Positions 20,251 through 30,726 are shown, counted from the stretch's first letter. The stretch is 64,000 bases of DNA from Salmonella enterica subsp. enterica serovar Choleraesuis (GCA_022846635.1 AP025685.1:1674001-1738000), one strand, 5' to 3'. Notes: generated by a model from the sequence alone, not told the origin. Program-made: numbers and translations.

Positions 20251-20781
20251 ATGTTGCGATATCTAAACCAAATTTCGCGTGGCCGGGGTGCCTGGCTTCT
20301 TCTGGCAGGGACGGCTTTAGCGCTGGAACTGGTTGCTCTGTGGTTTCAACACGGAATGCATCTGGCTCCATGCGTAATGTGTATTTACGAGCGCTGCGCT
20401 TTATTTGGCGTGTTAGGCGCCGGTTTGCTGGGGGCCGTTGCACCCCAGACGCCTCTGCGCTTTGTGGGGATTATCGTGTGGATTTACAGTGCCTGGCGCG
20501 GGCTTCAGCTTGCCTGGGAACACACGATGCTGCAACTTCATCCCTCACCGTTCGCGACTTGTGATTTCGCAGCGCGTTTTCCAACATGGCTGCCGCTGGA
20601 TAAGTGGTTCCCGCAGGTTTTCGTTGCCAGCGGTGATTGCATGGTAAACCAGTGGTCGTTCCTGGGGCTGGGGATGCCGCAGTGGCTGGTGGGTATTTTT
20701 GCAGGCTTCCTGCTGGTTGGCATACTGGTGCTAATTGCCCAACTGTTTAAACCAAAGCGTCGCAGCCTGTTTGGCAACTGA
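20251..20781 (+). CDS. dsbB: Disulfide bond formation protein DsbB
   Basis: Four-helix inner-membrane oxidase that re-oxidises periplasmic DsbA and passes electrons to ubiquinone or menaquinone. The protein is 176 aa, the E. coli length. The first periplasmic loop carries the CVMC pair ([11 protein letters not shown], ~residues 41-44). The second loop has the DsbA-reactive cysteines in [15 protein letters not shown] and [11 protein letters not shown]. Four hydrophobic helices flank these loops. A terminator follows directly. Confidence 0.97.
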   Translation: MLRYLNQISRGRGAWLLLAGTALALELVALWFQHGMHLAPCVMCIYERCALFGVLGAGLLGAVAPQTPLRFVGIIVWIYSAWRGLQLAWEHTMLQLHPSPFATCDFAARFPTWLPLDKWFPQVFVASGDCMVNQWSFLGLGMPQWLVGIFAGFLLVGILVLIAQLFKPKRRSLFGN

Positions 20782-20802
20782 TAATCCATAAAGTGAATTG
20801 CG

Positions 20803-20830
20803 AAAAGGCCTCCTGATGGAGGCCTTTTTT
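20803..20830 (+). terminator. Rho-independent terminator after dsbB
   Basis: AAAAGGCCTCC TGAT GGAGGCCTTTTTT; strong stem and T-run. The A-run on the other side makes it usable by the opposing urea-transporter gene too. Confidence 0.9.
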
Positions 20831-20852
20831 GTGGCAATAGATTACCTGACTA

Positions 20853-21818
20853 TTATTTATTATCGCGATATTTCCGTTGTCGCTCCTGGGCTGCGGCGAT
20901 GAACAGCCAGCTGGTGATAACAAATGGCATGGTAAACGCGGGGAGTGGATGGAGCAGTGCGTTAAGCGCGCCCTGGATCAGGGTGCAGCAAGCGGCTCCG
21001 GCCAGCGCATATCCTGATGCCCTCAGGCTGGAGCGCGTAAATCCTATGCCCAGCGCGATTGCCGTCAGTGCGGGGCTAAACCCATAAAGCCCACCGTTAA
21101 CCGCAGAAATATCCGCCCCACCCAAAGTGGCGATCAACGCCCCGCAGAGCGAACCGCCCAGTGCTAGCAGCGCCGCCCTGGGTGAAGCAATCGCCAGGCC
21201 TGCCACCATTAATACGCCACTCAGTGCGCTGGCAGATAAAAAGATCTGACTAATCCCGCTGAAAACGCCGTGCAATAACCACCATGAGGAGAGCCCGCTT
21301 GTTGCCTGCGCTGCCGGTGACACAGCAACGTCGGGATGCAGGCCGTGAAAGGTCTGGCTTGCCAATAATACGGACCAACTGACCAAAACAAAGGGCGCGG
21401 TAAAGATCGGTAGTCGCCAGCGGCGCAGGAAGTGATGGAGAGCGAGGCCCACTCCCACCGAAGCGGCACAGGAAAGTGGAATACAGGCCCACAAAAGCGG
21501 CGTAGAGGGTAAAAACAGCGCCAGGGCGATGCCGGTCAGACAGCCGTTGTAGCCGTATAATCCCTGGCGTAAACCTTCGTTATCGCCTACCCAGCGTTGA
21601 GCCGTCAGGGTAGCGCACAGAGTACCGATAAACGCTGCGCCAAATATCTGGGGAGTCGCCTGTAGCCAGGCATCCACGCCAAGAGCGATAAAAAATAAGC
21701 CTCCACAAAGAGCATTATTTTGCAGCATGACCTGACTTGCGCCGCGCATCGTCCAGCCCATCACGCGCAGCATGGGCGGGCAGCTACGTCCGATACGCCC
21801 AAAAGGGAGGGTTATCAT
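20853..21818 (-). CDS. Urea transporter (UT/SLC14 family)
   Basis: A 321-aa inner-membrane channel of the bacterial urea transporter family (Yut/UT-B fold). The internal duplication is visible: GLYGYNGCLTGIALALF with LPIFTAPFVLVSW in the first half, and GLYGFSPALTAIALGIG with FTMPFVITSW in the second. These are the paired selectivity-filter/P-helix signatures of the family. About ten hydrophobic helices are present. It stands alone, convergent with dsbB, and no urease or amidase gene lies within the window. Since purine breakdown at 56-64 kb could yield urea or carbamoyl products, a physiological link is possible but speculative. E. coli K-12 has no gene here. Confidence 0.9.
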   Translation of the reverse strand: MITLPFGRIGRSCPPMLRVMGWTMRGASQVMLQNNALCGGLFFIALGVDAWLQATPQIFGAAFIGTLCATLTAQRWVGDNEGLRQGLYGYNGCLTGIALALFLPSTPLLWACIPLSCAASVGVGLALHHFLRRWRLPIFTAPFVLVSWSVLLASQTFHGLHPDVAVSPAAQATSGLSSWWLLHGVFSGISQIFLSASALSGVLMVAGLAIASPRAALLALGGSLCGALIATLGGADISAVNGGLYGFSPALTAIALGIGFTRSSLRASGYALAGAACCTLIQGALNALLHPLPAFTMPFVITSWLFIAAAQERQRKYRDNK

Positions 21819-21977
21819 TCAACTCGTCCTTACACTCAATATTCGCAGGCACTTATCTGGAAAATGGCGCTGGCAGCGCCGCGCGGCAGATTCTGTGCCT
21901 CAATGAGGCGGGAGTAAATATCGAAATGATAATCCGGGTGCGACTGGTGGGGTTTTGTTCACGGCAGAGCGCGAGGC

Positions 21978-22007
21978 AAAAAAATCAGCCGGTGAAATAC
22001 CGGCTGA
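21978..22007 (-). terminator. Rho-independent terminator after ycgB
   Basis: On the minus strand, TCAGCCGGT ATTTC ACCGGCTGA followed by TTTTTTT; it starts 16 nt beyond the ycgB stop. Confidence 0.85.
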
Positions 22008-22022
22008 CAGAGTGTAGAAAGG

Positions 22023-23558
22023 TTACAGAGAGTTAAGGCGCGGCGGGCAGCGCTCTAGCAGTTCGATGCTGCCGTCTTCGTTCTGCTGCTCCAGCAATAC
22101 ATCAAAGCCCCACAGCCGGTGAACGTGCTTCATTACTTCGCGGCGGCCTTTGTCCAATGGTGCGCGATTTTGCGGAATGTAGCGCAGCGTCAGGGAGCGA
22201 TCGCCGCGCAGGTCCACATTCCATACCTGGATGTTAGGCTCAAGGTTGCTCAGATTGTATTGGCTGGACAGACGATTGCGAATCTCCCGATAACCTTCTT
22301 CGTTATGGATAGCGGCAATTTCCAGATAGTTGTGCCGATCGTCATCTTCCACCGCGAAGAAGCGGAAGTCGCGCATCAATTTTGGCGACAGGAACTGACT
22401 AATAAAACTCTCGTCCTTAAAGTCGCGCATGGCGAAGTGCAGGGTTTCCAGCCAGTCTTTACCGGCAATATCCGGGAACCAGTAGCGATCTTCCTCTGTC
22501 GGCGACTGACAGATACGCTTGATATCCTGGAACATAGCAAAGCCCAGCGCATACGGGTTAATTCCGCTGTAATACGGGCTATTGTACGGCGGCTGGAATA
22601 CCACATTGGTGTGGCTGTGCAGAAACTCCATCATAAAGCGTTCTGTCACTTTTCCTTCATCATAAAGATGGTTGAGGATGGTGTAGTGCCAGAATGTCGC
22701 CCAGCCCTCATTCATCACCTGAGTCTGTTTCTGCGGGTAAAAATACTGGCTAACCTTACGTACAATACGCAGGATCTCACGCTGCCACGGCTCCAGCAGC
22801 GGGGCGTTCTTCTCCATGAAATAGAGCAGGTTTTCCTGTGGCTCAGAGGGGAAGCGGCGAGGGGCTTCAACAGCCTTTTCCTCTTCGTGTCGCGGTAAAG
22901 TGCGCCACAGCATATTTACCTGGCTTTGCAGGTACTCTTCCCGGCTCTGCTGGCGTGCTTTCTCTTCCTCAAGGGAGATTTTCTGCGGGCGTTTGTAGCG
23001 ATCCACTCCGTAGTTCATCAGTGCGTGACAGGAATCGAGCAGTTTTTCCACCTCATCGACCCCGTAACGCTCTTCGCACTCGGTAATGTAATTGCGGGCG
23101 AAGATCAGATAATCAACGATAGAGCTGGCGTCTGTCCAGCTGCGGAACAGATAGTTATTACGGAAAAATGAGTTATGGCCATAGCAGGCATGCGCCATGA
23201 CCAGCGCCTGCATGGTGATGGTATTTTCTTCCATCAGGTAGGCAATGCAGGGGTTAGAGTTGATAACGATTTCATATGCCAGACCCTGCTGGCCCCCCTT
23301 GTATAGCCGCTCGGTTTCGATAAATTTCTTACCAAACGACCAGTGGGGGTAGTTGATAGGCATCCCAACGCTGGAGTAGGCATCCATCATCTGCTCAGAA
23401 GTAATCACCTCTATCTGATGAGGATAAGTTTCCAGCCGGTAGAGTTTGGCTACCCGGTCGATTTCCTGAAGATAGATGTCGAGTAAATCGAACGTCCAGT
23501 CCGGTCCATCGCTCAGACGTTGTGAATGCGTAGTACGGGAATCCGTCACTGTAGCCAT
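22023..23558 (-). CDS. ycgB: SpoVR-family protein YcgB
   Basis: A large soluble protein of 511 aa (E. coli 510) in the SpoVR family, named after a Bacillus cortex-formation gene. In enterics it is an RpoS-dependent protein reported to act with YeaG/YeaH. I chose the ATG at 23558 (MATVTDSRTTHSQRLSDGPDWTFDLL); an upstream start would add 25 unrelated residues. Conserved blocks: YPHWSFGKKFIETERLYK, IAYLMEENTITMQALVMAHACYGHNSFF and MNEGWATFWHY. The HACYGHN and EGWATFWH blocks look like metal-binding motifs. The molecular activity is unknown. Confidence 0.96.
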   Translation of the reverse strand: MATVTDSRTTHSQRLSDGPDWTFDLLDIYLQEIDRVAKLYRLETYPHQIEVITSEQMMDAYSSVGMPINYPHWSFGKKFIETERLYKGGQQGLAYEIVINSNPCIAYLMEENTITMQALVMAHACYGHNSFFRNNYLFRSWTDASSIVDYLIFARNYITECEERYGVDEVEKLLDSCHALMNYGVDRYKRPQKISLEEEKARQQSREEYLQSQVNMLWRTLPRHEEEKAVEAPRRFPSEPQENLLYFMEKNAPLLEPWQREILRIVRKVSQYFYPQKQTQVMNEGWATFWHYTILNHLYDEGKVTERFMMEFLHSHTNVVFQPPYNSPYYSGINPYALGFAMFQDIKRICQSPTEEDRYWFPDIAGKDWLETLHFAMRDFKDESFISQFLSPKLMRDFRFFAVEDDDRHNYLEIAAIHNEEGYREIRNRLSSQYNLSNLEPNIQVWNVDLRGDRSLTLRYIPQNRAPLDKGRREVMKHVHRLWGFDVLLEQQNEDGSIELLERCPPRLNSL

Positions 23559-23887
23559 TAGCGCGCCCTCATTGTTTGCGACCCTCTCTGGGCTGGAAGG
23601 TCTTATTCCCAAGCATAGTTGAGGGTGGCACATCAGGTAGCGGTGCAGACATTTTTTTTCGATCTGACCATCTTTGTAGTTTTATCTAAAACAACGCGCT
23701 TTATTCAGAATTTTATCTGGTCGCCCAGTCATCAAAAGCAAATCGGGGATATTTATTTCTAACCGCCGCCTCAAGCCGGAGTGTGAGGCTAATCAATATA
23801 AAACAACGCTATGTTGATTAATATTTTCAACCGGGTTATCAATTTGTAACCAGATGATTATTCTTTTATTGAATGAGCGGAGTCGAT
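23559..23887. promoter_or_regulatory. Divergent ycgB/dadA regulatory region with candidate CRP site
   Basis: This 329-bp AT-rich gap has no gene. TGTGAGGCTAATCAAT at 23782-23797 partly matches the CRP consensus TGTGA-N6-TCACA (full left half, three of five right). In E. coli dadAX is controlled by CRP and Lrp from this position. Repeated A/T tracts would suit Lrp but I cannot place its sites. Confidence 0.4.
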
Positions 23888-25183
23888 ATGCATATCGTTA
23901 TTCTCGGCAGTGGAGTGGTGGGCGTTACCAGCGCATGGTATCTGCGTCAGGCGGGCCATGAAGTCACGGTAATCGATCGTGAGGCGGGGCCAGCGCAGGA
24001 GACCAGCGCCGGAAATGCCGGGCAGATCTCGCCGGGATACGCTGCACCATGGGCAGCGCCAGGCGTGCCATTAAAGGCGATTAAGTGGATGTTCCAGCGC
24101 CACGCGCCGCTGGCCATTAGCCTGGACGGTACCCGTTTCCAGTTGCAGTGGATGTGGCATATGCTGCGTAACTGTAATACCGCCCACTATCAGCAGAATA
24201 AAGCGCGTATGGTGCGCCTGGCGGAGTACAGCCGCGATTGCATCAAGGCGTTGCGCGATGAAACCGGCATTCAGTACGAAGGGCGTCAGGGTGGCACTTT
24301 GCAGCTGTTCCGCAGTGAAGCCCAGTTCGAAAACGCCAGCCGCGATATTAAAGTACTGGAGCAGGAAGGTGTGCCTTATCAACTGCTTGAGGCCAGTCAG
24401 CTGGCGCAGGCCGAGCCTGCGCTGGCGCACGTGGTTCATAAGTTAACCGGCGGGCTGCGTCTGCCAAATGATGAAACCGGGGATTGCCAACTGTTTACCC
24501 AGCGGCTGATGGAGATGGCCCGCCAGGCGGGCGTGAATTTCCGCTATAACACCCCGGTGGATGCGCTGCTGCGCGATGGCGACAAAATTGTCGGTGTGAA
24601 GTGCGGTGCGGAAACGGTCACCGCTGACGGTTATGTAATGGCTTTCGGCTCCTACTCAACCCAAATGCTAAGCGGCATTGTTGATATCCCGGTTTATCCT
24701 CTTAAAGGCTACTCCCTGACCATTCCTATTACCGATCCTTCCGGTGCACCGGTCTCAACCGTGCTGGACGAAACCTACAAAATTGCTATTACCCGCTTTG
24801 ATAACCGTATCCGGGTCGGCGGCATGGCTGAGATTGTCGGCTTTAATACCGACCTGCTGGCCGCGCGCCGCGCCACGCTGGAGATGGTGGTTCGCGATCT
24901 CTATCCGCACGGCGGTGATGTTAGCCAGGCTACGTTCTGGACCGGTCTGCGCCCAATGACGCCAGACGGCACGCCTATCATTGGCCGTACCTCGTGCAGC
25001 AATCTATGGCTGAATACCGGTCACGGCACTTTGGGCTGGACAATGGCCTGCGGCTCCGGCCAGTTGCTGAGCGATGTTATATCCGGGCGTACGCCTGCTA
25101 TTCCTTATGAAGATTTGTCGGTAGCGCGCTATCAGCCGGGCTATCAGCCGCGCCAGGCCACGCATTTACACGGCGCACATTAA
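23888..25183 (+). CDS. dadA: D-amino acid dehydrogenase, small subunit
   Basis: Membrane-associated flavoprotein that oxidises D-alanine and other D-amino acids to 2-oxo acids and passes electrons to the respiratory chain. I chose the ATG at 23888 ([21 protein letters not shown]), 431 aa against 432 in E. coli; the earlier ATG at 23873 adds five residues. The FAD-binding GSGVVG lies at residues ~7-12. The C-terminal [14 protein letters not shown] and [16 protein letters not shown] are standard for the DAO family. It forms an operon with dadX nine bases downstream. Confidence 0.97.
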   Translation: MHIVILGSGVVGVTSAWYLRQAGHEVTVIDREAGPAQETSAGNAGQISPGYAAPWAAPGVPLKAIKWMFQRHAPLAISLDGTRFQLQWMWHMLRNCNTAHYQQNKARMVRLAEYSRDCIKALRDETGIQYEGRQGGTLQLFRSEAQFENASRDIKVLEQEGVPYQLLEASQLAQAEPALAHVVHKLTGGLRLPNDETGDCQLFTQRLMEMARQAGVNFRYNTPVDALLRDGDKIVGVKCGAETVTADGYVMAFGSYSTQMLSGIVDIPVYPLKGYSLTIPITDPSGAPVSTVLDETYKIAITRFDNRIRVGGMAEIVGFNTDLLAARRATLEMVVRDLYPHGGDVSQATFWTGLRPMTPDGTPIIGRTSCSNLWLNTGHGTLGWTMACGSGQLLSDVISGRTPAIPYEDLSVARYQPGYQPRQATHLHGAH

Positions 25184-25192
25184 GGAGCGGCA

Positions 25193-26263
25193 ATGACACG
25201 TCCAATCAGCGCAACCATTCATCTGGATGCATTGCGCAACAATCTGGCTATTGTTCGCCGTCAGGCTCCCGCGGCGCGGGTCTGGTCGGTGGTCAAGGCT
25301 AATGCTTATGGACATGGCGTGGCGCGAGTCTGGTCGGCATTAAGCGCCAGTGATGGTTTTGCCATGCTCAATCTCGAAGAGGCGATTACTCTGAGAGAGG
25401 CGGGCTGGAAAGGGCCGCTATTAATGCTAGAGGGTTTTTTCCACCCGGATGAGCTGGAGATCTTCGACCGCTACCGGCTGACCACCAGCGTACACAGCAT
25501 GTGGCAGGTTAAGGCGCTGGCCAACGCCCGGCTTAAAGCGCCGCTGGATGTCTACCTGAAACTCAATAGCGGAATGAATCGCCTTGGCTTTATGCCGCAC
25601 CAGGCCAACGCGCTATGGCGTCAGCTTAAAGAGCTGCCAACGGTGAGCGGGGTGACGCTGATGAGCCACTTTGCCTGTGCGGAGCTGCCGGATGGGGTGG
25701 ATGACGCTTTGGCTCGTCTTAATCCAGCCTGTGTGGAAATAGACGCTCCGCGAAGTTTCGCAAACTCGGCGGCAACTTTGTGGCATCCGCAAACCCACCA
25801 TGACTGGGTGCGCCCCGGCATTGTGCTGTACGGTGCATCACCCAGCGGCGCATGGCAGGATATTGCCGAGACCGGGCTGCGTCCGGCCATGACGCTAAAA
25901 AGCGAGATTATCGGCGTGCAAAATCTGCACTCTGGCGATGGTGTGGGCTATGGCCTGCGGTTCCGTGCGGCCGATGAACAGCGAATTGGTATCGTCGCCT
26001 GTGGCTATGCCGATGGCTATCCGCGCGTAGCGCCGAGCGGTACGCCGGTGGTGGTGGATGGCGTACGCACCCGCACGGTAGGCACCATATCGATGGATAT
26101 GCTGGCGGTAGATTTAAGCCAGTTGCCTCACGCTGGCATTGGCAGCCAGGTGGAACTGTGGGGTGAGCAGGTCAAAATTGATGAGGTGGCCCAGGCCAGC
26201 GGCACCGTGGGCTATGAGCTAATGTGCGCCGTGGCCCCACGGGTGCCGATTTCCAGCCACTAA
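25193..26263 (+). CDS. dadX: Catabolic alanine racemase DadX
   Basis: PLP-dependent racemase converting L-alanine to D-alanine for DadA. The protein is 356 aa, as in E. coli. The PLP lysine is in SVVKANAYGHG (residue ~34), LNSGMNRLGF follows, and the catalytic tyrosine region is GDGVGYGLRF near residue 253. C-terminal TVGTISMDMLAVDL and GYELMCAVAPRVP are conserved. AAGGAG precedes the start, nine bases after dadA, so the two are cotranscribed. Confidence 0.97.
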   Translation: MTRPISATIHLDALRNNLAIVRRQAPAARVWSVVKANAYGHGVARVWSALSASDGFAMLNLEEAITLREAGWKGPLLMLEGFFHPDELEIFDRYRLTTSVHSMWQVKALANARLKAPLDVYLKLNSGMNRLGFMPHQANALWRQLKELPTVSGVTLMSHFACAELPDGVDDALARLNPACVEIDAPRSFANSAATLWHPQTHHDWVRPGIVLYGASPSGAWQDIAETGLRPAMTLKSEIIGVQNLHSGDGVGYGLRFRAADEQRIGIVACGYADGYPRVAPSGTPVVVDGVRTRTVGTISMDMLAVDLSQLPHAGIGSQVELWGEQVKIDEVAQASGTVGYELMCAVAPRVPISSH

Positions 26264-26278
26264 AAAACTCAAGACAGG

Positions 26279-26298
26279 GACGAGGCTCAGGCCTCGTC
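26279..26298. terminator. Hairpin at the dadX/cvrA convergent junction
   Basis: GACGAGGC TCAG GCCTCGTC, 8-bp perfect stem followed by TTCTTCC on the plus strand. It overlaps the cvrA stop codon, so it probably ends dadAX transcripts. Confidence 0.6.
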
Positions 26299-28017
26299 TT
26301 CTTCCGCGACTCTCAAACCAATTTTCTTAATCTGATTATTATCGTTTTCAGCAACGGTCCAAATAACCCCAGCATAATCGACCTGGTCACCAATAACCGG
26401 CGCGGCGCCCAGCTGACGCAGTACTAATTGCTCCAGGGTTAATCCGTCGTCTTCCTGCTGCTCTGCATTCAGCCCGTAAATAAAGGCTACATCGCTGAAC
26501 CGCGAAGAGGCATCGAGAATAAAGTCGCCGAAGAAGCTCTGCTCCAGTTCGGCAGGCGGCGACTGGCTAAACAGCTTACCCAGCTCCGGTAAATCCTGCT
26601 CGCGGCCAATCACGCATAGCACATCGCCTTCACGCAGCCGGGTCGTGCCGGTAGGGTGGATAAGCTGATTATTGCGGAACAGCGCGGCAATCCGGGTTTC
26701 ACGCGGCATATGCAGGTCGCGCAAGGCTGCGCCAACGCACCATTTATCAGAGCTAAGCTGGTAAATAAACTGCTCCCACGGATTTTCAGGATGAATATCC
26801 AGACCAATCAGGGAGACCGGCGCCCCTACCGGTGGCACCACGACCCTTGCGCGTTTGGCCGCCCAGCCCAGAGAAGTCCCCTGAAGTAGTAGCGAAACCA
26901 GCACGACGAAGAACGCCACATTAAAAAACAGCCGGGCATTTTCAAGGCCTGCCATCATCGGGAACACAGCCAGAATAATGGGCACTGCTCCGCGTAGACC
27001 TACCCAGCTAATAAACAGGCGTTCGCGGCCGTTAAAGCCGTGGAACGGCAGTAGCCCAATCACGACCGAAAGCGGGCGGGCTATCAAAATCATAATCAGC
27101 GACAGGATAAGTGCCGGAATAGCGATAGCCAGCAGATCGCTTGGCGTTACCAGCAGCCCCAGCACCAGGAACATGCCAATCTGGGCCATCCATGCCATAC
27201 CGTCGAAGGTTTGGGTGATAGCGTGGCGACTGCGTAACGGGCGGTTGCCTAGCAAAAAACCGCACAGATAAACCGCCAGAATACCGCTGCCATCCAGCGC
27301 AGTGGTCACGGCGAAGACCAGAATCCCACCGCTCAGCGCCAGCAGCGGATACAGGCCCTGGGGCAGGGTGATGGTATTTATCACCCTTTGTAATAACAGG
27401 CCACCGACGCCGCCCAGCAGGATCCCCAGACCAAATTGCTGACCAAAATGCAGTAATAGCATCCAGCTCAGGTGGCTCTGATGATTCTGAATCATGCTAA
27501 TCAGGGTAATGGTCAGAAACACCGCCATCGGGTCATTGCTACCGGACTCAATTTCCAGTGTGGCACCCACACGTTCATTAAGCCCCTTGCCACCCAGCAG
27601 TGAAAATACCGCGGCGGCGTCGGTGGAGCCGACAATGGCGCCGATAAGCAGCCCCTCAATGGGCGGTAGATTAAATAGCCACGCAGCGGCAAGACCGGTT
27701 AGCCCGGAGGTGACCAGTACGCCAACCGTCGCCAGCGAAAGCGCCGGCCCCAGTGCTACGCGAAATGAACTGACCTTGGTACGCATCCCGCCATCCAGCA
27801 GGATCATGGCCAGCGCAAGGTTACTGACCGTATATGCAATGGGGTAGTTATCGAACGGGATACCGCCCGGTCCGTCGATACCGGCCAGCATCCCAATCGC
27901 GAGGAAAATAACCAGTATGGGAATGCCGAGACGCGAGGAGAAAGAACTTAATAAGATGCTGAGCATAACCAGCACTGCACCAACGATAAAGAGACTGATT
28001 ACTGCTCCGGCGTCCAA
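26287..28017 (-). CDS. cvrA: K+/H+ antiporter CvrA (NhaP2)
   Basis: CPA1-family cation/proton antiporter of the inner membrane, 576 aa (E. coli 578). The N-terminal ~380 residues form the membrane domain, with [11 protein letters not shown] and the antiport core [14 protein letters not shown] near residue 135. A TrkA-C/RCK-type domain ([24 protein letters not shown]) and a CorC-HlyC-like C-terminal domain follow. It is upstream of nothing on its strand but lies 24 nt after ldcA, so the two may be cotranscribed. Confidence 0.95.
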   Translation of the reverse strand: MDAGAVISLFIVGAVLVMLSILLSSFSSRLGIPILVIFLAIGMLAGIDGPGGIPFDNYPIAYTVSNLALAMILLDGGMRTKVSSFRVALGPALSLATVGVLVTSGLTGLAAAWLFNLPPIEGLLIGAIVGSTDAAAVFSLLGGKGLNERVGATLEIESGSNDPMAVFLTITLISMIQNHQSHLSWMLLLHFGQQFGLGILLGGVGGLLLQRVINTITLPQGLYPLLALSGGILVFAVTTALDGSGILAVYLCGFLLGNRPLRSRHAITQTFDGMAWMAQIGMFLVLGLLVTPSDLLAIAIPALILSLIMILIARPLSVVIGLLPFHGFNGRERLFISWVGLRGAVPIILAVFPMMAGLENARLFFNVAFFVVLVSLLLQGTSLGWAAKRARVVVPPVGAPVSLIGLDIHPENPWEQFIYQLSSDKWCVGAALRDLHMPRETRIAALFRNNQLIHPTGTTRLREGDVLCVIGREQDLPELGKLFSQSPPAELEQSFFGDFILDASSRFSDVAFIYGLNAEQQEDDGLTLEQLVLRQLGAAPVIGDQVDYAGVIWTVAENDNNQIKKIGLRVAEEDEA

Positions 28018-28041
28018 AGATCGATAACTCCTGTATTTAAA

Positions 28042-28953
28042 TTAATCGGCAGATAGTGTGGGGTGGCCACTGAGCGTGAAGCTAACATGGGAGCCATTGT
28101 GATGAAGCTCGCCGTGAGCGCCTAAGGGCAGAGTGACAGTGCGCTGCTCATGTCCCCATGCAAAGCCGGTAATCAATGGGATGTTAAGTTTACTACGTAA
28201 CAGGTTAACAACGCTTGTCATATCGTACCCGGCGTCGTAATCATTTGGTTTGCCACCGGTAAAGTCGCCGAACACGATAGCGCGCTGGCGCTTAAGCACA
28301 CCAGCATAGTGTAACTGTAGCAACATTCTCTCTACCCGGAACGGCAGCTCGTTAATATCTTCCAGCACCAGAATGCCGTTATCGATTTTTGGAAACCACG
28401 GCGTACCCAGTAGCGAAGTAAGCATAGCCAGATTTCCACCCCATACTTTGCCCTGGGTATGGAAAGGGGCAGCCGCGCATTCCCAACTCAAGGTAAAATT
28501 TGGCTCCCGAAGTGCGCGCCAGAAGTTGCGCCAGGTAAACTGATTGAGTTCCGGTGCGCCAAAATTCCCGGCCAGCATCGGGCCGCTAAAACTAATAATG
28601 CCATGATTCAGTAAGCCGGCCTGAAAAGCGGTGAAATCGCTATGGCCACAAATAAGCAATGGGCTGCGGCGCTGTCGCTGGGCTAACTGTTCAAAATCAA
28701 TACTATCCAGCAGGCGAGTCAGGCCATATCCGCCGCGTACCGCAAGGACAATCTGACTTTCGGATAAATCCGCAAGGCGGTTAAGATCGGCCAGTCGCTC
28801 GCTGTCGCTGCCTGCGAACCGCTGCTCGCGACGCCCGATGACAGCGGCATTAGAGACCTGATGCCCGGCCTCCAGCAGGCGTTCGATACCGCGCAACGCG
28901 GCTTCCTGATTAAGGCAATAACCTGACGGAGCGACCAGATGAATGTCGGACAT
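28042..28953 (-). CDS. ldcA: Murein tetrapeptide L,D-carboxypeptidase LdcA
   Basis: Cytoplasmic S66 serine peptidase that removes the terminal D-alanine from recycled murein tetrapeptides; loss makes stationary-phase cells lyse. The protein is 303 aa (E. coli 304). The nucleophile is in LLICGHSDFTAF (residue ~106). The catalytic Glu/His regions are VLEDINELPFRVERM and ITGFAWGHEQRTVTLPLGA. Divergent from emtA, pairing two murein enzymes as in E. coli. Confidence 0.97.
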   Translation of the reverse strand: MSDIHLVAPSGYCLNQEAALRGIERLLEAGHQVSNAAVIGRREQRFAGSDSERLADLNRLADLSESQIVLAVRGGYGLTRLLDSIDFEQLAQRQRRSPLLICGHSDFTAFQAGLLNHGIISFSGPMLAGNFGAPELNQFTWRNFWRALREPNFTLSWECAAAPFHTQGKVWGGNLAMLTSLLGTPWFPKIDNGILVLEDINELPFRVERMLLQLHYAGVLKRQRAIVFGDFTGGKPNDYDAGYDMTSVVNLLRSKLNIPLITGFAWGHEQRTVTLPLGAHGELHHNGSHVSFTLSGHPTLSAD

Positions 28954-29067
28954 ACCAATTCCTTGCTGATTTAAATACCAAAATCATTATCATGCCGCGT
29001 AGACCTGCGGTTGTCATCCAGCGTTGCTGAATGATTCGCGTAATGCCAGAAAAAGGATCCAGACAGA

Positions 29068-29676
29068 ATGTTGAGATGGTTTATGGTGCTGATGTTGCTT
29101 ATTGCCGGTTGCTCCAGCAATACTTCACATCGGCAGACGGCCTGGAACCCAAGTACCCCTACCGAGCGAGCGCTGATGTGGATGCCGATATCCGAAGCTA
29201 CCGGTGAAGAGTGGGGTGTCAGCCCGCGGCTTATTACCGCAATCATTGCCGTTGAATCCGGCGGTAATCCAACGCTGGTGAGTAAATCGAATGCCGTGGG
29301 GCTAATGCAAATTAAAGCCTCAACCGCAGGGCGCGAAGTGTATCGCCATCAGGGGATATCCGGGCAGCCTTCTAACAGTGAATTAAAGGACCCGGCGCGT
29401 AATATCACCATTGGCACCGCCTATCTCAGCATTTTGGAGCACGGGATCCTGCGAGGGATTGAGGACCCGCAAACCATGCAATATGCGCTGGTGGTCTCCT
29501 ATGCTAACGGCGCGGGTGCGTTGCTGCGTATGTTCTCATCCAGCAGGCCGAAGGCGATTGCCAAAATCAATAGCATGTCGCCGGACGAGTTTTATCAATA
29601 CATCACTGAGAATCATCCCGCGTCCCAGGCACAGCGTTATATCTGGAAAATTAACCAGGTAATGAGCGTGCTGTAA
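29068..29676 (+). CDS. emtA: Membrane-bound endo-lytic murein transglycosylase EmtA (MltE)
   Basis: Outer-membrane lipoprotein that cleaves peptidoglycan internally, forming 1,6-anhydro products. The 202-aa product has a lipobox LLIAGC (cysteine ~residue 16). The SLT domain shows the catalytic glutamate in [25 protein letters not shown] (E ~residue 64) and the C-terminal [13 protein letters not shown]. Length equals that of E. coli EmtA (203). A terminator follows 26 nt after the stop. Confidence 0.96.
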   Translation: MLRWFMVLMLLIAGCSSNTSHRQTAWNPSTPTERALMWMPISEATGEEWGVSPRLITAIIAVESGGNPTLVSKSNAVGLMQIKASTAGREVYRHQGISGQPSNSELKDPARNITIGTAYLSILEHGILRGIEDPQTMQYALVVSYANGAGALLRMFSSSRPKAIAKINSMSPDEFYQYITENHPASQAQRYIWKINQVMSVL

Positions 29677-29702
29677 TCGCTACGGTGCTTAAAGGGAATA
29701 TT

Positions 29703-29732
29703 AAAAAGAGCCGGGGATTGCCCGGCTTTTTT
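29703..29732 (+). terminator. Rho-independent terminator after emtA
   Basis: AAAAGAGCCGGG GATT GCCCGGCTTTTTT, strong stem and T-run. Confidence 0.92.
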
Positions 29733-29811
29733 ATAGGTTGCCGATCGAAATTCATGAGTTATTGATATATACCGATGCCATCTTTTACGACATTTGTCGC
29801 GGCAGAGATAG

Positions 29812-30543
29812 TCACCGCACCCGGCTCATCTTCTCCCGGGCTGCCCGCTCCAGTGAGAAGATAATGCGCTGCAACTCCCGCTCTATATTGGGCGTCAGCC
29901 CCAGAAAACGCATACTGAGCCGCTGCTGATGCACCGTCTCCAGCTGCTTATCCAGATGCTGGTGCTCGGAAATCGCCATCAGCTCCACGTCAAAACGAAA
30001 GGTTCCCCATTCGCCCAGATGCAATTCAACATCGTGAAGCCTGGCGCCGGGTTTAATCGATTCCGGAACCCGGCTGTCTGCCACTGCGCCCACGCCGCCT
30101 AAGGACAGGTCACACAAACGAAAACGCAAAGGGGGCTGAGAGGCTAGCGCTACTTCACCGTAATAGAGCGGCCAGCCTGGCGTGTTAATGCGGAAATATT
30201 GCCGACGCTGCACAAACCACAACCGTTTCGGCAGCGGTGCGCTAAAGGCCGGTTTTTGTTCATAGGTAATGGGTTTGACCCCGTCGAGAGTGAAGCTGAC
30301 TTTTCCACCCTGCATTTCGGCATCAACAGAAAGCGAAACCGCCTCGCCCGCGCTGGCGTTCTCAGCGCTCTGGCTACCATAATCGAGGATAATTTCAGTA
30401 TGGCTAACCGCAAGCAGTGTGCTCACCATTTGCCCTTGAGGCCACTGTATGCGTATTGGAACTGCCGCGTCTTGCATATCTCGCAGTACGCCAAGTACCG
30501 CCAGCGTCGTCTGTTTCAGATATTGTTCATCGTAGTTTGCCAA
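29812..30543 (-). CDS. ycgR: Flagellar brake protein YcgR (c-di-GMP receptor)
   Basis: Binds cyclic di-GMP through its PilZ domain and then slows the flagellar motor by contacting motor/switch proteins. The protein is 243 aa (E. coli 244). The N-terminal YcgR domain covers about residues 1-105. The PilZ motifs are QRRQYFRINTP (RxxxR, ~residue 113) and DLSLGGVGAV (D/NxSxxG, ~residue 148). Its presence suggests a flagellated or formerly flagellated host. Confidence 0.96.
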   Translation of the reverse strand: MANYDEQYLKQTTLAVLGVLRDMQDAAVPIRIQWPQGQMVSTLLAVSHTEIILDYGSQSAENASAGEAVSLSVDAEMQGGKVSFTLDGVKPITYEQKPAFSAPLPKRLWFVQRRQYFRINTPGWPLYYGEVALASQPPLRFRLCDLSLGGVGAVADSRVPESIKPGARLHDVELHLGEWGTFRFDVELMAISEHQHLDKQLETVHQQRLSMRFLGLTPNIERELQRIIFSLERAAREKMSRVR

Positions 30544-30675
30544 ACCCGACTATCTCCAAAAATCCGACACCGATTATGCCGGTTATTATGTTGCTATTAT
30601 CGGTAGTTTTTAGCCAAAGTTTAACATTTATTTTACAGTTACAGCGATTTATCAGGGGAACGGCGTGCGGTGGTA

Positions 30676-30701
30676 AATAAAAAAGCCGCCCCATGGGCGG
30701 C
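30676..30701 (-). terminator. Rho-independent terminator after the siderophore receptor
   Basis: Minus strand: GCCGCCC ATG GGGCGGC followed by TTTTTTATT, 26 nt beyond the stop. Confidence 0.85.
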
Positions 30702-30726
30702 TGGAAAAATAAGGCTAACTAATAAC

